Positions 1-9,733 of a stretch of 33,247 nucleotides of DNA are shown here, piece by piece. The notes under the pieces are model-generated. The model was not told the DNA's origin. It searched no databases and saw nothing but the letters and a program-made list of their open reading frames with translations. The position numbers were made by a program, and so were the translations under genes. Source of the DNA: Arachnopeziza araneosa (Eukaryota > Ascomycota > Leotiomycetes > Helotiales > Arachnopezizaceae); assembly GCA_003988855.1 (NCBI GenBank), contig QYAI01000222.1, forward strand, positions 1 to 33,247. Reading direction: 5' to 3'. Positions within the stretch are counted from its first letter, which is position 1. Every line of letters starts with the position of its first letter.

Positions 1-99
1 ATTTTTCTTTACTATCTAATATAAAATAGTTATTTACATTTAACACTCTATTTATTTTTTTCATTTCTTTATTGTATTTTTTAGTTAAAACTCTTAAAT
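1..99. repeat. Terminal overlap of a circular molecule (left copy)
   Basis: Bases 1-99 are identical to 33149-33247. The rps3 reading frame, the rnl intron and rnl itself all continue across the two ends when they are joined. This is therefore the redundant end of a circular-map assembly, not a biological repeat. The non-redundant length is 33,148 bp. Confidence 0.97.
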
Positions 100-1096
100 G
101 TCTTTTATACAATAAAATTAATAAACGACCGCTTAAAGACTCATATATATTATATCTTCTTTTATTTTTTAGTTTTTTATTAAGAGTTTTTTTATTTAAT
201 CATCTTTTAAATCGTCTATTAGGATAAAATAATCTTTTTTTTTCTAAATTATACATACTAGATAAATACATAGCTTTTGCGTTATACAAAAAAAAAGTTA
301 TTACTACCTTATCATTAGTATGCTTTATATTACCTTTTCCTACAAAAGTTTTCTTTGTGTAAAGAATTTTAGTCTTTTTATTTCTACGTTTTTTTTCAGG
401 CAGTTTTGTTAAATTTTTTATTTTACGTGTTTTTCATCTTCTAGCCGATCTGGATTTATTTTTGAAACGTTTCTTTCTAAAAAATAACATTGCTTTATCC
501 GCTTTTTCATTCTCTAAAGAGAAATCTGTTTTTTCTAAATATTTATCTTTACTATCTATATATTCCTTTAAAGATGAATCATATTTATATTTTTTTATAG
601 ACAATGATATAAATTTTTTATTCATATTTTTTTTTTTTAAGAATAGTTTATAAATTCTTTTATTATTATGTTCTTTAATAGATGATAATTTAAAAGAATC
701 ATTAAAACGATTTTTAATCGTTAATAATATAGGTTTTTTATTCCCTTTTTTTGTGTACAAAACTATAGATTTTTTTTTTGTATAATTTTTTCTTTTATTT
801 ATTTTTTTTTGATTAAAATAACTTTTTAATAATTTCATTAAATTTATGTCTGCCGTAGGCAATGTTTTAATATAATAGTTATTATAAGTATATACGCTAT
901 TATATCACTCCTGAGCTGCAGGAGTAAAATGACGTATTATTCCTATCTTTTCTTCTATACGTTTAATAGGTTTACTTACAATAATATTTATTTTTTTATT
1001 AAATAAAAAAGGTATATTATTTTCTAAGTTAATATCAGAATTATTAGGGATACTTTTTTTTAAATTTTTAAGTATAATATATAAATAAAAAGATAT
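1..1096 (-). CDS. rps3: Ribosomal protein S3 (uS3), N-terminal part; gene runs over the window ends
   Basis: Small-subunit ribosomal protein of the mitoribosome. Joined across the ends (1096 down to 1, then 33148 down to 32175) the frame is 2,070 bp, 689 residues, with no TAA or TAG. TGA codons at 905, 434 and 200 fall where Trp is expected. The N-terminus carries the fungal mitochondrial S3 signature FTPAAQEWYNSVYTYN around residue 64, then a segment ending KLLKSYFNQ. The middle is a long Lys/Asn-rich, low-complexity expansion, so the protein is larger than a typical bacterial S3 (about 230 residues). No ATG lies in frame before the conserved block. The frame opens with ATA directly after a TAA at 1097-1099, so a non-ATG start is likely, and 1096 is the upper bound. 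The gene lies wholly inside the group I intron of rnl, downstream of the intron core elements. Confidence 0.93.
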
Positions 1097-1199
1097 TTAA
1101 ATACTTAATCTTTTCAGCTTAATTCTGTCTATTTCATTAATATTAAAATATTAATTATTAATCTATTTTAGTTTTATTATTTTATTGTTTTATTTATTT

Positions 1200-1258
1200 G
1201 AGTATATCTGAGGAGTTATAGGATTATTGCTTATAATGCTCACCATTAGTCGTTGAAC
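1200..1258 (-). other. Group I core boxes (R and S) of the rnl intron
   Basis: On the minus strand GTTCAACGACTAATG (1244-1258) is followed, after a short P8-like stretch, by AGATATACTC (1200-1209). These resemble the R and S consensus boxes that build P7 of group I introns. The T-to-G splice pattern at 1401/32062 agrees. Confidence 0.75.
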
Positions 1259-1400
1259 GTTTTTACTTTAAATTTTTAAAGTAAACTTCGCTTCAAGTAA
1301 ACTTACTTTATAAGTCTTTCTTGAAATTTACCTCATTATTATAATTATGTATAGTATACATAAGCTTTTATGCTATTGTTAATTACAGGAACAAAATTTT

Positions 1401-4015
1401 ATCCCTAGCGTAGCTTTTTCAAAAACCCAAGACCTTTCCTTTCCGCATCTTGTGATCATATGCCCCGCTTACGCGACTGATAGATGTGTAAATCAAACAG
1501 TAAAGCAAGATTATGCCATTAAACTTAAGAAGTAATAAACATAATTATATTATAAGTGTCTTTTCACATACTTATACATTATATAAGTATACAAATAATA
1601 TAATTAAAAATAATACAAAAAGAAATTTGATAAGTTATTTTTGTCTTATTTTAATTACATCTATTTACAATATAGATAAAATCTTACTTGCATTAAAAAA
1701 AATTAAATTCTAACTTAATAGATATATACGTGAATTAGTTATAACTTTAGTTATACCAAATAACAAACTAAAAAAAATAATATACTAGTAGTATATTTTT
1801 AATTATCATAATTAAATCATAACAATTTTACAAAATTGACTTTGGATACACCCAGGTACTTTTTATGGGATCTGTGCCCCGCATAAACTGTCTCCTAACA
1901 ATTGTTCCTTTCTAAAAGAAAGGTAATTAATATGAAATACTCTTTAAAGGTGTTTCAATTCTGTTAACACTACCTTATACACTAAAAAATCGTACTTCAT
2001 ATTCAATAACAAGTAACAGTAAAGCTGCATAGGGTCTTCTCGTCTAACTAGAGGTAAACTGTATCTGCACAGTTATTCCAATTTCACTGAGCCAATCATT
2101 GAGACAGCTGTTGTATCGTTAAATCATTCATGCAAGACCGCATTTAACGGCCAAGGTATTCCGCTACCTTAGGACCCTTATAGGTAAGGCCGCCATTGAT
2201 CGGGGTTTCCTTCAAAACCAAGCTTAAAATAAACTAAGCAAATCCGTTAACCAGCCGACATCGGGCAGAAATCACACTCAATACTTTGATTTATTATCTT
2301 ACTGCAGAGTGCTTTGTTTTAATTAAACAGTCGTACAACACTATTCCATGCTTCCTTTTCTTTACTTGATATTAATCAAGAGGAATGGCTCTCCTTATTC
2401 CGAAGTTACGGTAGTTAGTTTGCCGAGTTCCTTAATGATTGTTCACTCAAACGCCTTCGTATTCTCTACTAGCTTACTTGTGGTAGTTTTTAGGTACGGT
2501 TTTTCTAAGCTTTATATTCCTCATCTATTTAGTTTATTGAAATATAAAGTATTATAACAGTTTTTCCAGAACCTTTCTCACTAACTATTATATATTTTTA
2601 TTAAATTAATAAAAAAAATAATAATAAGAAAGGTTGTTACTTGTAATTAAGATTTTCTCATCGTTTAATCCTTTAGGTTGGTAAACTTAGAGGCCGTTAC
2701 TTTATAAAATCCATAAGCTTTAGGCGAGGGTTTACCCTTTTCCGTTACTCATGTCAGCATTCTCACTTGGGTTATCTAATATTTATTCTTAAAAAAAATA
2801 AGTCTAAGATTTACCCAACGTTCTGCTACCCCATTAAATATAAATGGTTTTTGTCTTATTTTCATAAGCCTATTTATTATAATATATTTATATTTTTATG
2901 GACAAGGTGTCGGTATATTGTTTAGATCCGTTAAATTTTCGGTGCTACTACTTCTGTATATACTAATAAACTAAACCAGTGCTCTGTTACGAGATCTTCA
3001 AAAAATGGACCGCTTCTAAGCCAATTTCCTGGCCGTATTTCATAGAAACATCCTTAATTTCACTTAACAATAATTTTGGAACCTTAACTCTTGTTCTGGG
3101 CTGTTTCCCTTTAGACATACAACCTTATCGTACTATGTCCGATTATTCAATATTCATCATTGCCCTTTCGAGTGCGAATACTCACCGATAAAATCTTCAC
3201 GATTGCCCGATATATGCAAAATTATTAGTTCAATTGAACTAATAAAGTTGCCTGAGATCACAGTTCTGTACCTGCTATGATGTAATTTAAATTACCTACT
3301 TTTATAGGTTTCGCAGAAAACCAGCTATCCTAGTCAGTGTTGTCTTTCACTAACTTACCACAGTTCATCGGATATCTCTACAACGATAAGCCGTTCGGGC
3401 TTTTATAACCCTGACTGTAGTAAGATCACCAGGCTTCGGGTCTAATTTTAGATACTAATTCATTTTTTCATAATTGGTTTATCTGGGCATATATGCTCGC
3501 ATCTAATATTAACTCGCTGACCCATTATGCAAAAGGTACGCTATCACTTTTTATTTAAATAAAGCTAAAGCTGCTTATAAGACTACTATTTTAACCTTTC
3601 CCTCACGGTACTATACGCTATCGCTTATATATTATATTTAGCCTTAGAGGAAGGTTCCCCTTATTTTCAAACAGGTTATGCCCGTTCTACTTTATTTAAT
3701 AAAAATTATAAAATATTTATTTTTAAATATTTTTTTTATATAGGCTTTTCTATTTTAATTCTCACTAATCATAGAATCTCGTTTGATTTATTTTCCTAAA
3801 GTTACTAAGATATTTCAATTCACTTCGTTAATTATTTAATTTCTCTAAGAGATAATGTGTACTCTTATCTAAAAACACAATTTAAACACAAATTATACAG
3901 TGCTCTCTTTAATATATAGCTAGGAATCCATAATAGTCTCTTTATATACATTACTATTACAGTAAGTAAAATTTTTTATTCGATATCTAAAACATTACTG
4001 TACTTATTTTAGACT
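1401..4015 (-). rRNA. rnl: Mitochondrial large-subunit rRNA, exon 1 (5' end approximate)
   Basis: Domains I to most of V. Clear anchors on the minus strand: GACGAGAAGACCCTATG at about 2026-2045; GTTAGGAGACAGTTTATGCG at about 1882-1901, followed by the GGGTGTATCCAAAG block; and CGCTAGGGAT at 1401-1410, which ends the exon. The 5' boundary lies in AT-rich sequence below tRNA-Pro (which ends at 4039) and is uncertain by tens of bases. The stretch 1500-1840 is a strongly AT-rich expansion inside domain V with no conserved rRNA core; a 66-codon ORF there on the plus strand is spurious. Flanking tRNAs (Pro before, Thr after) presumably release the rRNA from its precursor. Confidence 0.93.
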
Positions 4016-4038
4016 ATATTTGTACTAATTAATATTAC

Positions 4039-4111
4039 TCGGATTATTATGATTCGAACATAACAATTCCTCAACCCAAATGAGGCGCCTAACCAACCTG
4101 GCTCTAATCCG
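4039..4111 (-). tRNA. trnP(tgg): tRNA-Pro (TGG)
   Basis: Cloverleaf with a 7-bp acceptor CGGATTA/TAATCCG, anticodon stem CCTCA/TGAGG and loop TTTGGGT, giving anticodon TGG. It is the tRNA directly upstream of rnl. Confidence 0.95.
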
Positions 4112-4127
4112 TAGCTAAAAAAAATAT

Positions 4128-4213
4128 CAGAGAATATCCGATTTGAACGGATGTGATCTATTAAACCAAATAAGTTTCAAGCTTATCACCTTAAACCACT
4201 CGGTCAACTCTCT
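4128..4213 (-). tRNA. trnS(tga): tRNA-Ser (TGA)
   Basis: Class II tRNA with a long variable arm. Acceptor AGAGAGT/ATTCTCT, anticodon stem ATAAG/CTTAT, loop CTTGAAA, anticodon TGA (UCN serine). Confidence 0.95.
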
Positions 4214-4245
4214 TTATATAAAACATAAATTTTAAATATATTCTA

Positions 4246-4317
4246 TGATTCCTCAGAGACTTGAACTCAGAACATATTCTTATCAAAAATACGCTTTACC
4301 AATTAAGCTAAGGAACC
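4246..4317 (-). tRNA. trnI(gat): tRNA-Ile (GAT)
   Basis: Acceptor GGTTCCT/AGGAATC, D arm GCTT/AAGC, loop TTGATAA, anticodon GAT. Confidence 0.95.
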
Positions 4318-4429
4318 TTATTAAGTCTTGATTTAATTAACATTAAATAATATTATTTTCAAATAACATAAAATATATATAATAATGCATTTATTAATTA
4401 AATAATATAAATTTATTATATATATTATT

Positions 4430-4501
4430 TAAGGAATAGGTGATTTGAACACCTAACCTACCGTGTGTAAAACGGTCGCTCTACCATTGAGCTAATTCCC
4501 T
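4430..4501 (-). tRNA. trnV(tac): tRNA-Val (TAC)
   Basis: Acceptor AGGGAAT/ATTCCTT, anticodon stem ACCGT/ACGGT, loop TTTACAC, anticodon TAC. In many Pezizomycotina Val lies downstream of rnl; here it is upstream. Confidence 0.95.
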
Positions 4502-4536
4502 CTATTATTTATGTATATATATATATTTGTTATAAC

Positions 4537-4607
4537 CAAGAGTACTCAGATTTGAACTGAGAACATAAAGTTTGAAGCTTCAAGTTTTACCATTAAACTA
4601 TACTCTT
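4537..4607 (-). tRNA. trnW(tca): tRNA-Trp (TCA)
   Basis: Acceptor AAGAGTA/TACTCTT, loop CTTCAAA, anticodon TCA. This anticodon reads UGA and UGG, matching the many in-frame TGA codons at conserved Trp positions. Confidence 0.96.
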
Positions 4608-4648
4608 ATTAAAGTTTACATTACCTATACTAATATATCAAATGATAC

Positions 4649-4728
4649 CGGAAAAGAGATGATTCGAACATCCAGGTGCATAACACAATATTTAGCAAAT
4701 ATCTCGCTTTACCAATAGCAACTTTTCC
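4649..4728 (-). tRNA. trnS(gct): tRNA-Ser (GCT)
   Basis: Acceptor GGAAAAG/CTTTTCC, anticodon stem GATAT/ATATT, loop TTGCTAA, anticodon GCT (AGY serine), with a small variable arm GTG..CAC. Confidence 0.93.
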
Positions 4729-4826
4729 TACAATATATTTTACTATATAAAAACTTACTATATTTATTATAAGTATTTGCTTTATCTTATTATATTTAAT
4801 ATATATTAAATATAAAACAATTATAT

Positions 4827-4898
4827 TACGGCCAGTCGAATTCGAATCGACAAAAATCGTGTGGAAGACGACAAGTTTACCAATTAACCTATGGCCGT
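4827..4898 (-). tRNA. trnG(tcc): tRNA-Gly (TCC)
   Basis: Acceptor ACGGCCA/TGGCCGT, anticodon stem GTCGT/ACGAT, loop CTTCCAC, anticodon TCC. Confidence 0.95.
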
Positions 4899-4930
4899 TA
4901 AATTTATATATCTAGTTTTGTACTATACTT

Positions 4931-5002
4931 TAAGACCTGCGGGGTTTGAACCCGCATAACAAAGATTAAAAGTCTTGCATTTTACCATTAAACTAAGGTC
5001 TC
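4931..5002 (-). tRNA. trnK(ttt): tRNA-Lys (TTT)
   Basis: Acceptor GAGACCT/AGGTCTT, T arm GCGGG/CCCGC, loop CTTTTAA, anticodon TTT. The anticodon stem has one C-T mismatch at its base. Confidence 0.94.
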
Positions 5003-5151
5003 TTTATAATAAAATATTATAATTATAATATTTAATATCTAATAAAGAAAAGTTTATAAACCAATAATTATTCATTTAATATAAATCAATATTTAGTGTT
5101 TTATGTCTTTTTTTATAGGGCATAACAAAACTTAATTTAAAACTATGCGAC

Positions 5152-6165
5152 TTAATTAGTATTACTTCTTAAATGATTAATTAATCTAATTAGTGGTGAG
5201 TTACTAGGCATTCCAGGAAGAAAAGCATCAGGAAATTCACGATAATAATCTATTATAAACCCTTCAGTTTTTCTTGTAGCAGGTAATGAAGTGTTTTTCT
5301 TAAAATTATCTACAACACCTATGTCTTTAACTTTAATATTTAAATTTGCTACTCTAGGATTTATTCTGCTTCTCTCTTGTAATTCCTCATTATATAATTT
5401 TTCTAAATAATCTGCAAGATTTCTACGCCTTCTGATTTTAGAATTATTAGTCGAATGACCTGGAGCAGAGTTTGAGCCACCTGAAGGTCCAGGATTAGAA
5501 GGCCCTGGGTTAGAACCACCTGAAGGTCCTGGGTTAGAACCATTCGCTGGTGTAGAAAATCCTATAAAAACTAAATATAAAATTGTAGTCAATGAAAGAA
5601 ATAAAGAAGTGTTAAGGGCATAAAAAAGATAAGGATATTTTATTTTAAAATCTTTATTTATTAGATTGATATATAATAATATAAAAATTATAAGTATAAT
5701 ACTAATTAAATACAATACACCTATTCCAGCCATAAAATTATAATAATTAAACTTATTAAAAATTACAGTACTTAAAGAAATAAATTGAATAAGCATAAAA
5801 ATATACTCTTTATATATTTTTAATTCATATAATAAAAACGTATTATTATAATAATCAAATATTATAATAATAAAAACTAAAAATCCGAAATTATTGAATA
5901 AAAACGTAATAAATGGAACTAATTCAGAATAAAAGTATAAACTTTGAATAATTGTGAATAAAAATATAAAATAATTCTTATTTGTTTTAGCAAACGTGGT
6001 ATATTTATTATTTATACATTTAATAAAATAATTTTCTAAAAACTTATTAATATTATGTGCAGTAAAAGAACTTGTACCTAAATACCCTATAAATATAGGA
6101 ATCAAAAGAATATATAAAGAAATTAAGAACCCCAGTAGTATATTGATATGAATAAGAATAGTCAT
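5152..6165 (-). CDS. Unknown 337-residue membrane ORF after cox3
   Basis: I do not recognise this protein. It has about six hydrophobic membrane segments in residues 1-210. A Gly/Pro/Ser/Asn-rich linker follows at about 210-240, built from repeats of the type GSNPGPSGGSNPGPS, then a basic patch KIRRRR and a charged, soluble C-terminus of about 95 residues. The first ATG at 6165 lies inside the cox3 coding end, in another frame, so the two overlap by 43 bp. The next Met comes only well inside the membrane region, so the start could also be a non-ATG codon below 6123. It sits between cox3 and tRNA-Lys in the same direction. Composition is as AT-rich as its neighbours. It has no LAGLIDADG, GIY-YIG, reverse transcriptase or plasmid polymerase motif. 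Confidence 0.6.
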   Translation of the reverse strand: MTILIHINILLGFLISLYILLIPIFIGYLGTSSFTAHNINKFLENYFIKCINNKYTTFAKTNKNYFIFLFTIIQSLYFYSELVPFITFLFNNFGFLVFIIIIFDYYNNTFLLYELKIYKEYIFMLIQFISLSTVIFNKFNYYNFMAGIGVLYLISIILIIFILLYINLINKDFKIKYPYLFYALNTSLFLSLTTILYLVFIGFSTPANGSNPGPSGGSNPGPSNPGPSGGSNSAPGHSTNNSKIRRRRNLADYLEKLYNEELQERSRINPRVANLNIKVKDIGVVDNFKKNTSLPATRKTEGFIIDYYREFPDAFLPGMPSNSPLIRLINHLRSNTN

Positions 6166-6932
6166 ACCACATCAACAAAATGTCAATAAAGAATACCAGA
6201 TTCCAAACCCAAGTGGTGATTGTCTGTGCTGTGGTAGGCTAAAACACGTCACAAACCCGAACAAATAAATATTGTTCCTATTATAACGTGTAACCCATGA
6301 AAACCAGTTCCGAAATAAAAACATGATCCATAAGCTCCATCACTAATTGTGAATGAAGATACAGTGTATTCTATACCTTGAAAAAGCGTAAATACAACAG
6401 CTAATATAATTGTAGCTACTAATCCATTTAAGGTTCCACTTCTATTACCTTGTATTAAAGAATGATGAGCGTACGTTACAGTAGTACCTGAAGATAATAA
6501 TATTATTGTGTTTAATAAAGGTAATTCAAAAGGGTTAATTGCTTCTATACCCATAGGTGGTCATTGAGCACCTAATTCTACAGTAGGAGATAGAGCGCTA
6601 TGAAAGAATGCTCAGAAGATTGCTAAAAAAAATAATGCTTCTGATACAATAAATAAAGCAACACCCATGTTTAGCCCTCGTTGAACAGCTAAAGTATGGT
6701 TACCTAGATAAGTACCCTCCGATATAACATCTCTTCATCAAAAAGCCATAGATGATACTAACGCTAAAAAAGCTAATACTAAAAATATATATGAATTATT
6801 AAAACCATGCATTGTTAATACTCCACTCGTTGTTAGAGTTAATAAAGAAATACATGTGAATAATGGCCATGGTGATGGTGATACTAAATGAAAAGGATGA
6901 GATTGAAAATTACTTCTTGTAGAATATGTCAT
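6123..6932 (-). CDS. cox3: Cytochrome c oxidase subunit 3
   Basis: Core membrane subunit of respiratory complex IV in the inner membrane. 269 residues, the usual length. It starts MTYSTRSNFQSHPFHLVSPS at an ATG at 6932. The middle holds the well-conserved WWRDVISEGTYLG and HSALSPTVELGAQWPP blocks (TGA read as Trp), then GTGFHGLHVIIG. It ends HFVDVVWLFLFISIYYWGS with TAA at 6123-6125. Read with the standard code it breaks into pieces at 6249 and 6738. tRNA-Asp lies upstream. The 3' end overlaps the possible start of the unknown ORF at 5152. Confidence 0.97.
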
Positions 6933-7038
6933 TATTATAATTTTTAATATCTTAAACTATACTATAATTTATTAAATATTAAAAATATTTTTTGCAGTTT
7001 ATACATAATGATGCAAATTTGCATCAATTAAATTTATA

Positions 7039-7111
7039 CGGGTCAGACCGGGGTCGAACCGGCGTAGTCTTTCTTGACAAAAAAGCTTCTTACCAATTAG
7101 AATACTGACCC
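7039..7111 (-). tRNA. trnD(gtc): tRNA-Asp (GTC)
   Basis: Acceptor GGGTCAG/CTGACCC, anticodon stem CTTTT/GAAAG, loop TTGTCAA, anticodon GTC. It lies between nad4 and cox3, away from the main clusters. Confidence 0.95.
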
Positions 7112-7156
7112 TTATAATTTAACAGGAAAGTTAATTTGTAGTTTATATACTAATAA

Positions 7157-8620
7157 TTAATTATTATATATTAGAGATGACACTGAATAATGTAAACCAT
7201 CTAATATAGGAGCAGGATATACACCTAATACAACAGTAAATAATACTAATACGAATAATATAAAAAATTCACGTTTATTAACATCGCTTATATTAGCTTC
7301 AAAAAACTTACTAAAAGATCCTGCAAAAGCTATTCGATTAAACATATATATAGTATAAGCAGCAGAAAATACTATAGATGAACTAGCAAATAGACCTAAT
7401 AAAGGCAATCTTTCAAATACTCCATAAAGAGACATAAATTCTCCCACAAAATTTAAAGTAAGTGGTACACCACAATTACCTAATGATAATATAAAAAATA
7501 ATATAGAAAATAAAGGCATTATTTGAGCAAGACCTCTGTAATAACTTATTAGTCTTGTACCTGATCTATCATATAGTACACCCCCTGCACAAATAAATAA
7601 ACCACTTGAAACAAACCCGTGTGCTAATCCTAAAGCTATACCACCTTCTATACCTTGTATAGTGTTACTAAAAACTCCTATTAAATAAACAGCAGCATGC
7701 GATACAGAACTATAGGCTATTAGTTCTTTAACATCTATTGTTCTTAAAGTACTGAAACTCGCGTATACTATTGTTATAACTCCTATAAGATATATTATAT
7801 AAGTATATTCTAAAGAAGCCTTCGGTAATAAAGGCAATATTAGCCTAAAAATACCATATAAACTTAATTTTAAAACAATAGCAGCTAATATAATACTACC
7901 ACTTAACGGTGATTCAACGTGAGCTTTTAATAACCATGTATTCAAAAAGATTGTAGGTGTTTTTACAGCAAATGCTATGAATATACCATAGAATAAAAAT
8001 AATTGTGTAGAATAATTAAAATTAGTTTTATACAAAGCATCAAAATCTGTTGTTCCCATTATAGAAGACATTGATAATATAGATAATAATAAAAATAATG
8101 ATCCAAATAATGTGTATAAAAATAAATAAAAACTAGCTCTCACCTTATTATTTGACCCAAATAAACCTATTAATATAAATAATGGCGGTAATATACTTTC
8201 AAAAAATATATAAAATAATAATATATCTAATACCAAAAAAACAGCTATTAATAAAGTTTCTAGTAATAAAATTATTATTAAAAATGATCTTATATTTTCA
8301 TTTATAGAATTTCAATTACTTAATAATGCTACAGGAATTATAAAGGTTGTTAGCATAACAAAATAAATTGATAGACCATCTAACCCTAAATAAAAATCAA
8401 ATGAACTTATTTCATGGTATTCTTGTACAAATTGGAATTGATTGCTACTAAAATCAAATAAAATAAAAACAATTATAGAAATAAATAGGTTAATGATAGA
8501 TGTCATTAAAGCTATTTTTTTTATACGATTTATGTATATTACTGATAGTTTATAGGATATATTAGCACTTATTAGTGTTATACCAACTAAAGGAGTAAGT
8601 AATAAAGATAAAAGTATCAT
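7157..8620 (-). CDS. nad4: NADH dehydrogenase subunit 4
   Basis: Proton-pumping membrane subunit of complex I. 487 residues, typical for fungi, from ATG at 8620 to TAA at 7157-7159. The N-terminus is MILLSLLLTPLVGITLIS; further on come FDFYLGLDGLSIYF and the conserved region LLKAHVESPLSGSIILAAIV, with the Lys and Glu/His residues of the antiporter-like fold. A TGA at 8312 encodes Trp, so the gene looks like two ORFs under the standard code. Upstream is a non-coding block of about 0.8 kb. Confidence 0.97.
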
Positions 8621-9430
8621 GGTGCATCTAATTATGAATTAACAAATTTCCCTTAAAATAAACAAATAAGTATTAGTATAATTAATAATTAAGAAAAATT
8701 ATTAATTATACAATAAAACCCACTGTTTAGGTAGAGTTTTTACGCTGTAAAGTTCATTTTATACACACTATATAAAACTATATAGTTAAATTGTTATATT
8801 TACTATTACTTATTAAAAAGAAAAATAATTAAATAAAATTATTTTATTAATTAATTATTATTAACATTATAACCCATAATGCCTTTATACTTATATTTAA
8901 ATTAATTTTTCTTATTAGTAACTTAAATATGGTATAAAGACAATATTTATTATTAAAAAATTATAAAAAGGAAAGGGTTCTAACCTTTAATAGTTATTAA
9001 GCTTAATGTACATACCCAAATAGTTATTTTTTTAGATTGCCCTGTACCTAAAGGTTATTATTAATAAACATAAACCATACCATTATTCGAACATTTATTC
9101 CCCGGGGGTCAGGAATATAGTCCTTCCATAACAAAGGCCCTCCCTACCTACTTACGTAGGCAATAACCTGCCCTTTTTATATTTGGCTTTGTGGACTGAT
9201 TAATTATATAGTCAGTAGTTTAATGTGTTAAAGTGTTCGATAGCTACCGAATGCATAATAAACAACTCTACATCCCTGACTCTAGTCAACCCTTACCCAA
9301 CCTTTTTCTTATTTTAAATTTTAAAATAATTTTAAAAACATTTTTAAGGAAACATACTATAGAGAGCCCATATAATAAGTTAATTTGTATACTAATTTAA
9401 TGTTACATTTTTATTTTAATTTTTTTTAGC
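8621..9430. other. Non-coding block with a GC-rich, structured island
   Basis: No protein gene or tRNA found on either strand. The flanks (8640-8960 and 9310-9430) are plain AT-rich sequence. The middle (about 9040-9310) is unusually GC-rich for this genome. On the minus strand it holds several small stems, among them CCTAC-GTAA-GTAGG (hairpin with a GTAA tetraloop, about 9150-9165), CCCCGGGG (about 9101-9108) and GGCAGGTTATTGCC. A T-arm-like stem, AAAGG and CCTTT around a 7-nt loop, lies near 8970-8995. It could be a structured RNA, a leader of nad4, or the remains of an intron. I see no group II domain V. Confidence 0.5.
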
Positions 9431-9685
9431 TGGATACTTTTAAGCCGGTTTCTGTTATAGTTATTAATCCATAGTAAAGCTTGACTTAAAGCTTGTAAGT
9501 TCATTAACAATCTTTTACTATATACATTAAAATATATACATTTTGCTATAATAATTATAGAAAGATTTTTTTTATTTTCTGTTTAATACTCAAATTTTTA
9601 TTTAACACTCATTTTTTAGGTGTTTATGTTTAATAAGCGCTGGACTTTCCTATACTTCTAAAAGTATTTATACTATAAGTATCAC
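9431..9685 (-). ncRNA. rnpB: Mitochondrial RNase P RNA
   Basis: RNA subunit of RNase P, which cuts 5' leaders off precursor tRNAs. Both universally conserved regions are present in the right order. CR-I is AGGAAAGTCCAGCGC (minus strand, 9637-9651; bacterial form GAGGAAAGTCCGGGC). CR-V is ACAGAAACCGGCTTA (9441-9455; bacterial form ACAGAACCCGGCTTA). They can form helix P4. Seven bases GATACTT (9677-9683) pair perfectly with AAGTATC (9433-9439) to close the molecule as P1, which sets the ends. The size of about 255 nt fits the reduced mitochondrial form. It lies between nad6 and nad4. Its presence agrees with tRNA-directed processing of the transcripts. Confidence 0.88.
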
Positions 9686-9733
9686 TAAACTAAAAAAAAC
9701 TAATATAAACTACATCCAAATAAGCTATATAAT

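Larger units (their letters stand above)
1..1400 (-). other. Group I intron in rnl, 5' part, hosting rps3
   Basis: Total intron is about 2,487 bp (1400 down to 1, then 33148 down to 32062). The upstream exon ends in AGGGAT at 1401-1406 and the downstream exon starts AACAGGCTAAT. That is the classic insertion site around E. coli 23S position 2449, the site of the yeast omega intron. The exon ends in T and the intron in G, as group I splicing requires. Core elements visible on the minus strand are an R-like box GTTCAACGACTAATG (1244-1258) and an S-like box AGATATACTC (1200-1209). rps3 starts about 100 nt past the S box. I see no homing endonuclease in this intron. Confidence 0.9.

Noticed and set aside
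1513..3191. Plus-strand ORFs of 60-70 codons at 1513, 2348 and 2979
   Set aside because: All lie within conserved or expanded rnl sequence on the opposite strand; no protein similarity recognised.
4627..4830. AT microsatellite-like runs between tRNAs
   Set aside because: Simple AT spacers such as these occur all over the genome; nothing sets them apart.
8960..9330. Group II intron remnant or second RNase P RNA
   Set aside because: I find no domain V-like hairpin, and no second copy of the RNase P blocks.
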